From NCBI GenBank assembly GCA_030647435.1, contig JAUSJX010000029.1, positions 1-64,000 of the forward strand: a stretch of 64,000 bases of DNA, in the 5' to 3' direction. Under the pieces are notes generated by a model that worked only from the letters and a program-made list of their open reading frames with translations, made no database searches and was not told the origin of the DNA. Source of the stretch: Candidatus Rokuibacteriota bacterium. GTDB lineage: Bacteria > Methylomirabilota > Methylomirabilia > Rokubacteriales > CSP1-6. Within the stretch, counting starts at the first letter, position 1, and every line of letters starts with the position of its first letter. The position numbers were made by a program, and so were the translations under genes. Shown here in pieces: positions 9,042 through 17,792 of this stretch.

Positions 9042-10136
9042 TTACTGGAACTGCCGCATTCGAACCGAGAGGAGGAGCCCCAGCGCCATGAACGACACGA
9101 CCATGGACGACCCGCCGTAGCTCATGAGCGGGAGCGGGATGCCCACGACGGGCAACAGCCCCGTTACCATGCCCAGGTTGATGAGCGTTTGGGCGGCGAA
9201 AAGGGCCGTGACGCCCAGGGCGATGATGCGCCCCCGGGCCTCCCGCGTGCCGACGGCGATCTCGAAGCCCCGCACGATCAGGACCCCGTACGCCAGGATC
9301 AGCACCAGACAGCCGACGAACCCCCACGTCTCGGCGAATACGGCAAAAATGAAATCCGTGTGGCGCTCCGGAAGAAAGGCCAGCCGGCTCTGCGTCGCAC
9401 CGCTGATGCCCTTGCCCAGGAGTTGGCCGGAACCAATGGCGATTTTCGCCTGAATCACATTGTACGCCGTCCCGAGCGGATCCCGGAACGGATCGAGGTA
9501 CACGAAGAGCCGGTCCCGCTGGTACGGCTTCAGCGCGAGCCAGCCGAGCGGCATGAGGGCGACGCCCGCCGCCACCAGCGCGCCCAGGATGCGCAGGCGC
9601 ACGCCGACGCCGATCAGCACGGCTCCCAGCACCGGCAGCAGCACCAGCGCCGTCCCGAGGTCCGGCTGGCGGACCACGAGCGCGAAGGGGACCGCGACGA
9701 GGACGATGATCCAACCGAATGTTCCCCGCGGGGTCTGCTGGGGCGCGCGGCGCCAGGTCAGCGCCCAGGCGAGCGTCAAGATGAAGATCAGCTTGAAGAG
9801 TTCGGAGGGCTGGAACGTGAGCGGTCCGAGGTGGATCCAGCGCCGCGCGCCCGAGACCGTGCGCCCGAGCACGACCACCGTCACGAGCAAGCCCAGGCCG
9901 AGGAGGTACAGAGCCGGCGCGGCCCTGACGAGGCTCCGGTAGTCGAACGTCACGACCGCGAAGAGGGCCATTGCGCCCACGCCCACCCACATGAGCTGCC
10001 GCCAGGCGAGCCCGGGGCCCCCGCGGCCGAGCCCGAGGCTCGACAGGGACACGACGCCCAGGAGGATGATCGCGAACGCGGCGCCCAACAGCGGCCAGTC
10101 CACGTTCTTCAGGAGCCGGCGGTCCACCCGCAGCAT
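9042..10136 (-). CDS. rodA: Rod shape-determining protein RodA (SEDS glycosyltransferase)
   Basis: A 364-residue polytopic membrane protein of the SEDS family, the peptidoglycan polymerase of the elongation complex and partner of PBP2. Ten or so hydrophobic segments; conserved GARRWIHLGPLTFQPSELFK, RQPDLGTA and GIPLPLMSYGGSS. ATG 10136 overlaps the mrdA stop by one base (TGATG). A hairpin (GGCCCGCC-AGA-GGCGGGCC) lies just after the stop, without a T-run, so rng may be read through. Confidence 0.95.
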   Translation of the reverse strand: MLRVDRRLLKNVDWPLLGAAFAIILLGVVSLSSLGLGRGGPGLAWRQLMWVGVGAMALFAVVTFDYRSLVRAAPALYLLGLGLLVTVVVLGRTVSGARRWIHLGPLTFQPSELFKLIFILTLAWALTWRRAPQQTPRGTFGWIIVLVAVPFALVVRQPDLGTALVLLPVLGAVLIGVGVRLRILGALVAAGVALMPLGWLALKPYQRDRLFVYLDPFRDPLGTAYNVIQAKIAIGSGQLLGKGISGATQSRLAFLPERHTDFIFAVFAETWGFVGCLVLILAYGVLIVRGFEIAVGTREARGRIIALGVTALFAAQTLINLGMVTGLLPVVGIPLPLMSYGGSSMVVSFMALGLLLSVRMRQFQ

Positions 10137-11947
10137 CAGCCGTCCCCGCCGATCTGAACCATCGCGACCTTCTCGAGGAAGATCGCCTGGTAGATCTGCC
10201 GCGCGATGGGCGCCGCCACCTGGCCGCCTTTGCCGCCGCGCTCGACCAGGACGACCACGACGACTTCGGGGTCGTGCGCGGGCGCAAAGGAGGCGAACCA
10301 GGCGTGGTCTTGCCCCTTGGAGCTGTCGCTCTTGGCCACGCTCTGTGCCGTGCCGGTCTTGCCCGCGACCTCCACACCGGGGATGCGCGCGGCGGCTCCC
10401 GTGCCGCCTTCGTTGACCACGCCGGACAGCGCGTCGCGCAGAAACGCCCACACCACCGGCGAGAGGTCCACGCGCCCGGTCATCTTGCTGGAGGACGAGT
10501 AGGCGAGCGTGCCGTCCACGCGCTCCACGCGCTGGACGAGGCGAGGCCGCCAGAGGACGCCGCCATTGGCTACGGCGGACATCATGCGCGCCACCTGCAT
10601 CGGCGTCACGAGCAGCTGCCCCTGGCCGATGGACATGTTGACGGTGTCGCCCGACTGCCAGCCGCGGCCGTCGCCGCGTCGCCGGCCGTCGAGGAACGGG
10701 ACCAGCCCGGGCTTCTCGCCGCCCAGGTCCACGCCCGTGTTTGATCCGAGCCCGAAGGCCCGGGCGTAGCGGGCGATGGCCTCGGGCCCGACCTTGAGCC
10801 CCGCCTGGTAGAAGAAGATGTTGCAGGAGCGGACGAGCGCCGAGCGCGTGTCCACCCACCCGTGGCCGCCTGGCTTCCAGTCCTTGAAGGTCCACCGCCC
10901 CAGGTGGAACTCGCCGTTGCAGTAGATCCGGTCCATGGGCGTCAGCGAGCCCTCCTGCAGCCCCGTCGCCGCAACGATGACCTTGAAGAGTGAGCCGGGC
11001 GCGTACTGGCCCTGGAGCGCGCGGTTCATGAGCGGCGTCAGCGGGTCGCGGACGACCTTGAGCCAGTCTTCCTTCTCGACGTTCCCAGTGAGGCGGTCGA
11101 GCGCGAACGCGGGGCTCGATGTCATGGCGAGGACATCGCCGTTGCGCGGATCCATGACGACCACGGCGCCCGAGCGCCCCGCCATGGCCCGCTCCGCCGC
11201 CTCCTGGATCCGCCGGTCCACCGTGGTGATGACCTGGGCGCCCGGGTCGGGCTCCTCCCGCCGCATGACCTGCACGGGGCGGCCGAGGGCATCCACCTCG
11301 ATGCGCTCGCCGCCGTCGCGGCCGCGGAGGTACTCATCGAGCAGGCGCTCGAGCCCGCTCTGGCCGATCATGTCGCCGCGGCGGTAGCGCCCCTGCTTCA
11401 TCTGCTCGTCGCTCACCTCCCTGACGTAGCCGAGGAGGTGCGCGGCGAACGTGCTCGTGGGGTAGACGCGCTGGGGCTCGACCTCGACAACGACACCGGG
11501 CAGCTCGAGCTTGCGCTCCTCGACCTTGGTGACTTCCTCGAGGGTGAGCCCGCGCCGCACGCGCACGGGGCGGAAGGAGTCGGGCGGGACGCGATCGAGC
11601 GCCTCCTCGAGCTCGCGCATGGGAAACTTGAGCAGCACCGACAGCCTCGCCAGGACCGTGTCGCGGTCATCCATCTCCCGCGGGATGAGCGACAGGGTGA
11701 AGGCGGGACGGTTGTCGACGAGGGCCAGACCGTTCCGGTCAAAGAGGATGCCGCGCGGGGCCGCGACGGGACGGACCCGGATGCGGTTCCTCTCAGACAG
11801 CTCCTGGAGCTTGCCGCCCTCGAGCACCTGGAGGTACCAGAGCTGGCCCAGCAGCCCGACGAAGGCGACGGCGACCGCGGCGGACAGCGAGAGGACGCGA
11901 CGCCGCCACGCCTCCCGACGCGCCGTGGACTCGCCGGTTAGATCCAC
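10136..11947 (-). CDS. mrdA: Penicillin-binding protein 2 (transpeptidase)
   Basis: A 603-residue class B PBP that cross-links peptidoglycan in lateral wall growth with RodA. One N-terminal membrane anchor (about residues 21-38), a dimerisation/pedestal region, then the transpeptidase domain with SLFK (nucleophile Ser319), SCN and KTGTAQ. GTG 11947 is chosen: it overlaps the mreD stop by ten bases and gives the normal PBP2 start; the longer open frame only shadows mreD. Confidence 0.95.
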   Translation of the reverse strand: MDLTGESTARREAWRRRVLSLSAAVAVAFVGLLGQLWYLQVLEGGKLQELSERNRIRVRPVAAPRGILFDRNGLALVDNRPAFTLSLIPREMDDRDTVLARLSVLLKFPMRELEEALDRVPPDSFRPVRVRRGLTLEEVTKVEERKLELPGVVVEVEPQRVYPTSTFAAHLLGYVREVSDEQMKQGRYRRGDMIGQSGLERLLDEYLRGRDGGERIEVDALGRPVQVMRREEPDPGAQVITTVDRRIQEAAERAMAGRSGAVVVMDPRNGDVLAMTSSPAFALDRLTGNVEKEDWLKVVRDPLTPLMNRALQGQYAPGSLFKVIVAATGLQEGSLTPMDRIYCNGEFHLGRWTFKDWKPGGHGWVDTRSALVRSCNIFFYQAGLKVGPEAIARYARAFGLGSNTGVDLGGEKPGLVPFLDGRRRGDGRGWQSGDTVNMSIGQGQLLVTPMQVARMMSAVANGGVLWRPRLVQRVERVDGTLAYSSSSKMTGRVDLSPVVWAFLRDALSGVVNEGGTGAAARIPGVEVAGKTGTAQSVAKSDSSKGQDHAWFASFAPAHDPEVVVVVLVERGGKGGQVAAPIARQIYQAIFLEKVAMVQIGGDG

Positions 11948-12432
11948 GTGTGCCTGCCGCGCAGCATGTGCGCCAGCTCGACAGCGAGCACGCAGGCCGC
12001 GCCGAGGAAACCGTTGTAGAGGGCCTGCGGCAGGATCACGCGGACGAGGAGCTCGCCGATCGAGGCCGGGAAGTGGAAGAGCTGCAGCAGTCCGAACCGC
12101 ACGAGTCCTTCGGCGACGGTCAGGAGCACGAGGCCGGGGATCTGCACCAGCGGGTGGCCGACCCAGAGCCTTCCGGGCAAGAGGCCCATCGCGAAACCCG
12201 CCAGCGCGCGGGAGAGCGCCTGCACGCCCAGGAGACCGCCGCCCGTCGCGTCCTGGAGGAGCCCGGCCGCGAACCCGACGAGGCAGCCCGCCTCGGGCCC
12301 GCGGCGAAGCGCGATGAGCGCGGTCAGGATGAACGGCAGGTCCGGGGTGACACCACCCACGCTCCACGACGGCACGACGCTCGACTGGGCGAGGCTGCCG
12401 CCGAAAGCCATCAGCAGGAGGGAGAGGCGCAT
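11938..12432 (-). CDS. mreD: Rod shape-determining protein MreD
   Basis: A 164-residue hydrophobic protein with about five membrane segments, right for MreD, which links MreC to the elongation complex. Recognition rests on size, hydrophobicity, LPDLPFILTALIAL-type pattern and position between mreC and mrdA. Starts three bases after the mreC stop. Confidence 0.85.
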   Translation of the reverse strand: MRLSLLLMAFGGSLAQSSVVPSWSVGGVTPDLPFILTALIALRRGPEAGCLVGFAAGLLQDATGGGLLGVQALSRALAGFAMGLLPGRLWVGHPLVQIPGLVLLTVAEGLVRFGLLQLFHFPASIGELLVRVILPQALYNGFLGAACVLAVELAHMLRGRHTWI

Positions 12433-12435
12433 CCC

Positions 12436-13314
12436 TCAGCCGTCCGGGGTGAAGAGGCCGGCGACGTCCTGCGCCGGCTGGCCCGTGAGCAGCAGCACTT
12501 CCTCGACCCTTGCTGCGTCCACCGCCGGCGCCAGCACCGCGAAGTGGAAGAGCGCCGAGCCCTTGTCCTCAATCGCGGTCACGCGCCCGACCGGGATCCC
12601 CTTCGGGAAGAGCGTGCCCAGGCCCGAGGTGACGATGAGATCGCCCGGGGCGACCCCGGCGCCGTCGCGCGCCATGAACTTGAAGCGGACACCGCCGCCC
12701 GGCTCACCCTCGACGAGGCCGGGCGTGCGGGTGCGCTGGACGACGGCGCCGACGGTCGAGGTCGGATCGTTGAGAAGCTGGACGATCGAGGCGCCGGATC
12801 TCACCTGGGCCACCCGACCGACCAGGCCCTCGGAGACGATGACCGGCATCTGCTGCGCAACACCGTCGGCGCGGCCGCGGTTGACCGTCAGCGACCGCGC
12901 CCAGCCGCCGGCCTCGCGGCCGATGATCTCGCCGGTCAGGGTTGCCAGCGGCATCCGATCGCGCAGCGCGAGCAGCCGGCGCAGCCGGTGGTTCTCCTGG
13001 TCGGTTTCGCGAACCTGCAGCGACTGGACGCGCAAGCGCTCGTTGTCGGCGCGCAGGGCCATATTCTCGCTTCGCACGGTCTTCCAATCCGTGAAGGTGA
13101 GCCAGGCGCTGAGGGCGCCGCGGTGGGCGTTGGCGAGCAGGCTCTGGACCGGGGTAATCGCCAGCGCGACGAGGTCGGCGGCCCGCGTCGGTCCCCCGCC
13201 CCGCGTCTGGACCGTCAGCAGGAACAGGGACGTCAGCAGCACCGCGAGGAGCAGCGCGTATCTGCGAAATCTCACCGACACCACCTGCGTCAACGATCTC
13301 CCGACCAGCCGCAC
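12436..13314 (-). CDS. mreC: Rod shape-determining protein MreC
   Basis: A 292-residue periplasmic scaffold with one N-terminal membrane helix, a coiled coil around residues 70-110 (MALRADNERLRVQ) and a beta domain containing LVGRVAQVRSGASIVQLLND and GDLIVTSGLGTLFPKGIPVG, which is highly conserved in MreC. It follows mreB closely and precedes mreD. Confidence 0.93.
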   Translation of the reverse strand: MRLVGRSLTQVVSVRFRRYALLLAVLLTSLFLLTVQTRGGGPTRAADLVALAITPVQSLLANAHRGALSAWLTFTDWKTVRSENMALRADNERLRVQSLQVRETDQENHRLRRLLALRDRMPLATLTGEIIGREAGGWARSLTVNRGRADGVAQQMPVIVSEGLVGRVAQVRSGASIVQLLNDPTSTVGAVVQRTRTPGLVEGEPGGGVRFKFMARDGAGVAPGDLIVTSGLGTLFPKGIPVGRVTAIEDKGSALFHFAVLAPAVDAARVEEVLLLTGQPAQDVAGLFTPDG

Positions 13315-13326
13315 GCGGCGAGCGGG

Positions 13327-14451
<1,125 letters not shown>

Positions 14452-14645
14452 TCAGTCTTTCCGGGAGGATGGCGTGCACGGATGGGTCCGGCGCTGGGCC
14501 ACTTCGGGCCCGGCACGTCAAGCCGCAATCTTTTCACCTATTTGAGTCCGATAGCCCCCGCAGGGCCGGGCGGACAGCGCGGGCCCGGTCGTCTGCCGCG
14601 GCAGGCGCACGGAAAATGTGTCAGCATGACGCGATCCTCACGGGC

Positions 14646-15683
14646 ATGAGCATCGACGATCTCGAGGTCTGGTTCGACAAGGGCGTGACGGACGGCCTGC
14701 CCGTCGTGCCGCCCACGCGCGAGCGCGTAGAGCGGATGCTCGCGGGGACGGCGCTCGATCGGGCGGAACTCGTGGCCGAGGTCGCGCCCAACTACGGCCG
14801 CGCGACGGTGGAAAAGGTCGCCGTGAACGCTGTGATGGCAGGCTGCCGCCCCGAGTACCTGCCGGTGGTGCTGGCGGCGGTCGAGGCCGCGTGCGACCCC
14901 GCCTTCAACCTGCACGGCATGTCCACGTCCACACACTTCTCGGCGCCGCTCATCGTGGTGAATGGGCCGATCCGCGAGCGCGTCGGGCTCAACTGCTCCT
15001 TCGGCGTGTTCGGACCGGGCTACCGCGCCAACGCCACCATCGGCCGCGCGCTGCGCCTCGTCATGATCAACGTGGGCGGCGCCAAGCCGGGCGAAACCTC
15101 GATGTCGACCTTCGGCCACCCGGGGCGCTACACGTACTGCATCGGAGAATACGAGGAGGCGAGCCCCTGGCCGCCGTACCACGTCGAGCGGGGATTCGGG
15201 CCGGAGGAGAGCACGGTGACCGTGTTCGCCGGCGAGGCACCGCACGGCATCTCGGACCATGCGAGCCGCACGCCCCGGAGCCTCGCCGGTTCACTCGGCT
15301 GGTCCATGTGCGGGCTGTGGAACATCAAGCACTTTCCTCTCTACTCCCACACCATGCTGGTCGTCGGCCCCGAGCACGCCCGCACCTTCGGCGACGGCGG
15401 GTGGAGCAAGGCGGATCTCAAGCGGCACCTCTTCGAGACCGTGCGCGTGCCCTACCGTACGCTGCTGCCGGACGCGGAGAACGGCGAGGGCACCAACTTG
15501 CGCTTCAGCAAGGCTCGCGAGCCGGGCCCGGAGGAGCTCATACCCAAGTTCCCCTCGGCCGACGAGATCCACGTGGTGGTGGCCGGCGGCACGGCCGGAC
15601 GCTTCTCCATGGCGGTCGCGGGCTGGCTCGGGACCAAGAACGGTTCCGCCCCGATCACCGTGCCGGTCCGAAAGATTCCTTGA
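14646..15683 (+). CDS. Conserved protein with DGLPVVPPT motif, function unknown
   Basis: About 345 residues. I recognise the type (DGLPVVPPT near the N terminus, then VAVNAVMAGCRPEYLPVV and AAVEAACD) as a conserved bacterial protein, but know no reaction. Features: several Cys (MAGC, LNCSFGVFGPG, SMCGLWN), a GYRANATIGRALRL helix and a C-terminal HVVVAGGTAGRFSMAV segment. I recall similar proteins near UGSC-type selenoproteins, but that is memory, not shown here. ATG 14646 fits the family start. Its TGA overlaps the -35 box of the first csp gene. Confidence 0.7.
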   Translation: MSIDDLEVWFDKGVTDGLPVVPPTRERVERMLAGTALDRAELVAEVAPNYGRATVEKVAVNAVMAGCRPEYLPVVLAAVEAACDPAFNLHGMSTSTHFSAPLIVVNGPIRERVGLNCSFGVFGPGYRANATIGRALRLVMINVGGAKPGETSMSTFGHPGRYTYCIGEYEEASPWPPYHVERGFGPEESTVTVFAGEAPHGISDHASRTPRSLAGSLGWSMCGLWNIKHFPLYSHTMLVVGPEHARTFGDGGWSKADLKRHLFETVRVPYRTLLPDAENGEGTNLRFSKAREPGPEELIPKFPSADEIHVVVAGGTAGRFSMAVAGWLGTKNGSAPITVPVRKIP

Positions 15684-15708
15684 CACGCGCGGGGCGATGG
15701 GCTATCCT
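15680..15708 (+). promoter_or_regulatory. Promoter of first cold-shock gene
   Basis: TTGACA at 15680-15685, a 17-base spacer and TATCCT at 15703-15708: a strong sigma-70 type promoter. The -35 overlaps the stop codon of the upstream gene. Transcription would start near 15715, leaving a leader of about 183 bases. Confidence 0.75.
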
Positions 15709-15714
15709 CCGTGC

Positions 15715-15897
15715 AGGTTGTAGGTTCACCCGGTAGTCGGATACGTAGCGATTATGCAGTCGCTAGATTCGAAACCAACGCCGCGAGGACCTCAAGTCCC
15801 GCGGCGTTTTTGTTTGCCCTCCGATCCCGGAGGGCGCCCCCGCCATGGTGGCGGGGTATCACTGAGGCGCAAGCCTTAAAGAAAGAGGTAGATACAG
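15715..15897 (+). ncRNA. Structured 5' leader of first csp gene
   Basis: A 183-base untranslated leader holding three hairpins in order: a terminator-like stem (15778-15807) with a T-run, GCCCTCCG-N4-CGGAGGGC (15816-15835), and CCCCGCC-N5-GGCGGGG (15838-15856), then the ribosome binding site. The second csp gene has the same order and similar sequence. A six-codon upstream ORF (ATG 15845) ends in TGA before the csp start. Confidence 0.6.
15778..15811 (+). terminator. Attenuator-like terminator in csp leader 1
   Basis: ACGCCGCG-A-GGAC, loop CTCAA, GTCC-CGCGGCGT followed by TTTTTG. Twelve paired bases with one bulged A on the left arm. It lies about 65 bases after the predicted start and 90 bases before the csp ATG, so it would stop most transcripts unless bypassed. 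Confidence 0.7.
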
Positions 15898-16098
15898 ATG
15901 GCTCAGGGCAGCGTGAAGTGGTTCAACGATGCGAAGGGGTTCGGTTTCATCTCCCAGGAGGACGGCGAGGACGTGTTCGTGCACTTCAGCGCCATTCAGG
16001 CTTCCGGTTTCAAGAGCCTGACCGAGGGCGACAAGGTCGAGTTCGAGGTGAGCCGGGGCCCCAAGGGCCTCCAGGCCGCCAACGTCCGCAAGGCCTAA
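15898..16098 (+). CDS. Cold-shock protein (CspA family), copy 1
   Basis: A 66-residue single OB-fold RNA/ssDNA-binding protein. RNP1 KGFGFI and RNP2 VFVHFS are both intact, and [13 protein letters not shown] is the family signature. It acts as an RNA chaperone, often but not always in cold. The ATG follows GAGGTAGATACAG. A second copy, about 85 percent alike, lies 320 bases downstream with its own promoter. Confidence 0.95.
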   Translation: MAQGSVKWFNDAKGFGFISQEDGEDVFVHFSAIQASGFKSLTEGDKVEFEVSRGPKGLQAANVRKA

Positions 16099-16110
16099 GG
16101 ACGGCCCCAA

Positions 16111-16143
16111 AGGCCGGGCCCCGGAAACCCCGGGGCCCGGCCT
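16111..16143 (+). terminator. Hairpin after first csp gene
   Basis: A perfect 14-bp inverted repeat (AGGCCGGGCCCCGG and its complement, 5-base loop) starts 12 bases after the stop codon. There is no T-run, so it may protect the 3' end or pause polymerase rather than terminate. Confidence 0.5.
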
Positions 16144-16188
16144 GCCCCAACCCCAGCCGGCCTCCCGAGGCCTGCGCGCAAAACGGTC

Positions 16189-16217
16189 TTGACAGGGTCT
16201 ACCCCCTCTGCTAGTTT
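16189..16217 (+). promoter_or_regulatory. Promoter of second cold-shock gene
   Basis: TTGACA at 16189-16194, 17-base spacer, TAGTTT at 16212-16217. Start predicted near 16224, leaving a leader of about 196 bases. Confidence 0.7.
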
Positions 16218-16223
16218 CTGCCC

Positions 16224-16419
16224 GTCTGGAACAGTCCGTGACGCACTTGATCCGTACGTGAACGAACAGTTCGTCTCCTAGGGATGTAAACGCCGCGAGG
16301 ACTCGCGTCCTCGACGGCGTTTTTTTGTTCCCCCCGATTCTGGGGGAGCCCCGGCCATGGTGGTGCGGGGATCACAGGGGCGGCTTCATCGTCGTCCCAA
16401 CGAGAGAGGAACCAGACGT
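16224..16419 (+). ncRNA. Structured 5' leader of second csp gene
   Basis: Same architecture as the first csp leader: terminator-like hairpin with T-run (16290-16326), then a CCCCC-loop-GGGGG stem and a CCCCG...CGGGG stem that again surrounds GCCATGGTGG, then a purine-rich ribosome binding site. The ATG within that motif (16357) is in frame with csp here, whereas in leader 1 it hits a stop, so it is not a conserved upstream peptide. Confidence 0.6.
16290..16326 (+). terminator. Attenuator-like terminator in csp leader 2
   Basis: ACGCCGCGAGGAC, loop TCGC, GTCCTCG-A-CGGCGT, then seven T. Thirteen pairs with one bulged A, now on the right arm, so the shape is kept while the sequence differs from leader 1. 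Confidence 0.75.
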
Positions 16420-16620
16420 ATGGCACAAGGCACGGTCAAGTGGTTCAACGATGCGAAGGGATACGGCTTCATCCAGGTTGAGGGCGGTGAGGATGTCTTC
16501 GTCCACTACAGCGCCATTCAGGCCCAGGGCTTCAAGAGCCTGGCCGAGGGCGACAAGGTCGAGTTTGAAGTCACTAAGGGCCCGAAGGGGCTGCAGGCCT
16601 CCAACGTCCGAAAGGTCTAG
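16420..16620 (+). CDS. Cold-shock protein (CspA family), copy 2
   Basis: A 66-residue CspA-type protein with KGYGFI and VFVHYS as RNP1 and RNP2. ATG 16420 is used because the family starts [10 protein letters not shown] and GAGAGGA precedes it at proper distance; an in-frame ATG at 16357 would add 21 non-conserved residues encoded by the leader hairpin. A strong terminator follows. Confidence 0.94.
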   Translation: MAQGTVKWFNDAKGYGFIQVEGGEDVFVHYSAIQAQGFKSLAEGDKVEFEVTKGPKGLQASNVRKV

Positions 16621-16640
16621 CTTCCCACGCTGAACACTCG

Positions 16641-16672
16641 ACGGCCCGCCGGGCCCTCCGGCGGGCCGTTTT
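16641..16672 (+). terminator. Rho-independent terminator of csp copy 2
   Basis: ACGGCCCGCCGG, 5-base loop, CCGGCGGGCCGT, then TTTT: a perfect 12-bp stem. Confidence 0.85.
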
Positions 16673-16700
16673 ACTTTCCCGCTCCCGCGTCGGGGCAAAG

Positions 16701-16773
16701 AAAAGCCCCGACGGCGTCTGCGGCATCGATCCATCCGTGCCGCCCCGCTGGTGAATAGCGGGACCGTCGGGGC
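16701..16773 (-). terminator. Branched terminator of a minus-strand small transcript
   Basis: On the minus strand GCCCCGACGG-type arms (16773-16764 with 16714-16705) enclose two inner stems (CCCGC...GCGGG and CGGCA...TGCCG) and are followed by CTTTTCTTT. It ends nothing on the plus strand and lies downstream of the 13-codon ORF at 16866-16825, so it probably closes that unit. Confidence 0.6.
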
Positions 16774-16824
16774 CGGTGGTTCCTGGGTCCTCCAGGCCCA
16801 CCTGCAACTGCCTACATCCGGGCC

Positions 16825-16866
16825 TTAGGAGGCGACCACCTCACAGATCACCGCAGGGGTACACAT
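16825..16866 (-). CDS. Thirteen-residue ORF with near-perfect Shine-Dalgarno, unknown
   Basis: ATG 16866 to TAA 16825 encodes MCTPAVICEVVAS. It is preceded by GGAGGTGATCC (16882-16872), a full complement of the 16S rRNA 3' end, which is much stronger than other sites in this window. A possible promoter lies near 17012 (TAGGAT) and a branched terminator follows at 16701-16773. It could be a leader peptide, a small functional peptide or a chance ORF inside a small RNA. Two Cys; no Tyr or Trp. Not recognised. Confidence 0.4.
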   Translation of the reverse strand: MCTPAVICEVVAS

Positions 16867-17069
16867 CGGCTGGATCACCTCCCTTTCTCGGCGCGGCCCA
16901 AATCGGGGCCCAGGACCACTACCTCGCACCGGACGCCGACTCCCGGCCCGAGGCTCGGTCACATCGCCCACGGCGTGATTGCCACGGGGGACGATCAAGG
17001 AAGCCTGTGTGCGCTCCGACCGATTTGATCCATCCTACCTAACTCGCTTCCGGTGCAAAAGAGTTTTTT

Positions 17070-17381
17070 TCACTTCACCGCGATGCGGCCGTGGTTCTTC
17101 TCGAGCACCTCGCGGCCCACACCCGGCACCTTCTCCAGGTCGTGCAGCCGCTTGAAGGGTCCGTGCGCCTCGCGCCAGGCCATGATCTTCTTGGCCGTGC
17201 CCGCGCCGACTCCTTCGAGCTTCATGAGCTCGGCCTGACCGGCCTCGTTGATGTTGACCTTGTGCTCCGCCTGGGAGGCTTCCTTGGCCTCGCCCTTGGC
17301 GTGCTTGTCCTCCGACGCGAGCGCCGCTCCCGCGCACCACACGCAGGCCGTCACCACCGCGATCCACCTGAGCATCTTCAT
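17070..17381 (-). CDS. ComEA-like helix-hairpin-helix protein
   Basis: About 103 residues: a signal peptide (MKMLRWIAVVTACVWCAGA), a charged linker, and a ComEA-type double helix-hairpin-helix (VNINEAGQAELMKLEGVG, LEKVPGVGREVLEKN) that binds DNA. Related proteins receive DNA during uptake across the envelope, though many short ones are uncharacterised. ATG 17381 follows AAAGGAGG at ideal spacing. No other competence gene is in view. Confidence 0.85.
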   Translation of the reverse strand: MKMLRWIAVVTACVWCAGAALASEDKHAKGEAKEASQAEHKVNINEAGQAELMKLEGVGAGTAKKIMAWREAHGPFKRLHDLEKVPGVGREVLEKNHGRIAVK

Positions 17382-17477
17382 ACGCGCCTCCTTTGGAATG
17401 GGTGCACTGCTGGAGCCGATTCCATCCCGGAAAGCGCGGGCTGACAATGCCCACAATTCGAGACAGGAGAGACGTAT

Positions 17478-17792
17478 CTATTCGGCGTCAGGTCGTGCGA
17501 GGCGATCCAGGTAGACGTTCCACTCCCACGGCAAAAGGGACTGCTTTGCCGAGTTGCAGTCCTTACAGGCCGGCACGACATTGGCCCGGACGGACTTGCC
17601 CCCGCGGATCAGGGGCACCACGTGGTCGAGGGTGAGGCTGCGGGCGCCGACCTCGCGCCCGCAGTAGTGGCAGCGGCCGTCCGCGATCCGTCGCTTCCAC
17701 CACCCGCTCTGGCGAAGCTCGCGCGCCCGCACCTTCTCGCGGCGGATGCCCGCCGCGTCGCCCTCGGGCACGAACCGCTCCGTCGCGGTCAT
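17478..17792 (-). CDS. HNH endonuclease
   Basis: A 104-residue HNH nuclease: CHYCG, then LDHVVPLIRGG and NVVPACKDCNSAK, which give the two Cys pairs holding structural zinc and the catalytic His. ATG 17792 overlaps the stop of the ABC-F gene (ATGA). Stand-alone HNH proteins of this size are widespread; the role is unknown. It is last in the minus-strand series beginning near 24.8 kb. Confidence 0.85.
   Translation of the reverse strand: MTATERFVPEGDAAGIRREKVRARELRQSGWWKRRIADGRCHYCGREVGARSLTLDHVVPLIRGGKSVRANVVPACKDCNSAKQSLLPWEWNVYLDRLARPDAE

Noticed and set aside
14538-15260. 240-residue minus-strand ORF opposite the DGLPVVPPT gene
   Set aside because: Arg/His-rich composition typical of antisense frames; the plus-strand protein is clearly conserved in pattern.
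15845-15865. Six-codon upstream ORF in csp leader 1 as a regulatory peptide
   Set aside because: In leader 2 the matching ATG is in frame with csp and has no stop, so the peptide is not conserved.
16825-16866. Resemblance of the 13-residue ORF to PqqA-like precursors (TP...IC.EV)
   Set aside because: The conserved Glu-Tyr pair needed for PQQ is absent and no pqq or radical-SAM gene is nearby.
16861-16883. 16-nt match to the 16S rRNA 3' end (CGGCTGGATCACCTCC) on the plus strand, suggesting an rRNA fragment
   Set aside because: The flanking bases do not resemble 16S helix 45, and the match is explained by the strong Shine-Dalgarno on the minus strand.
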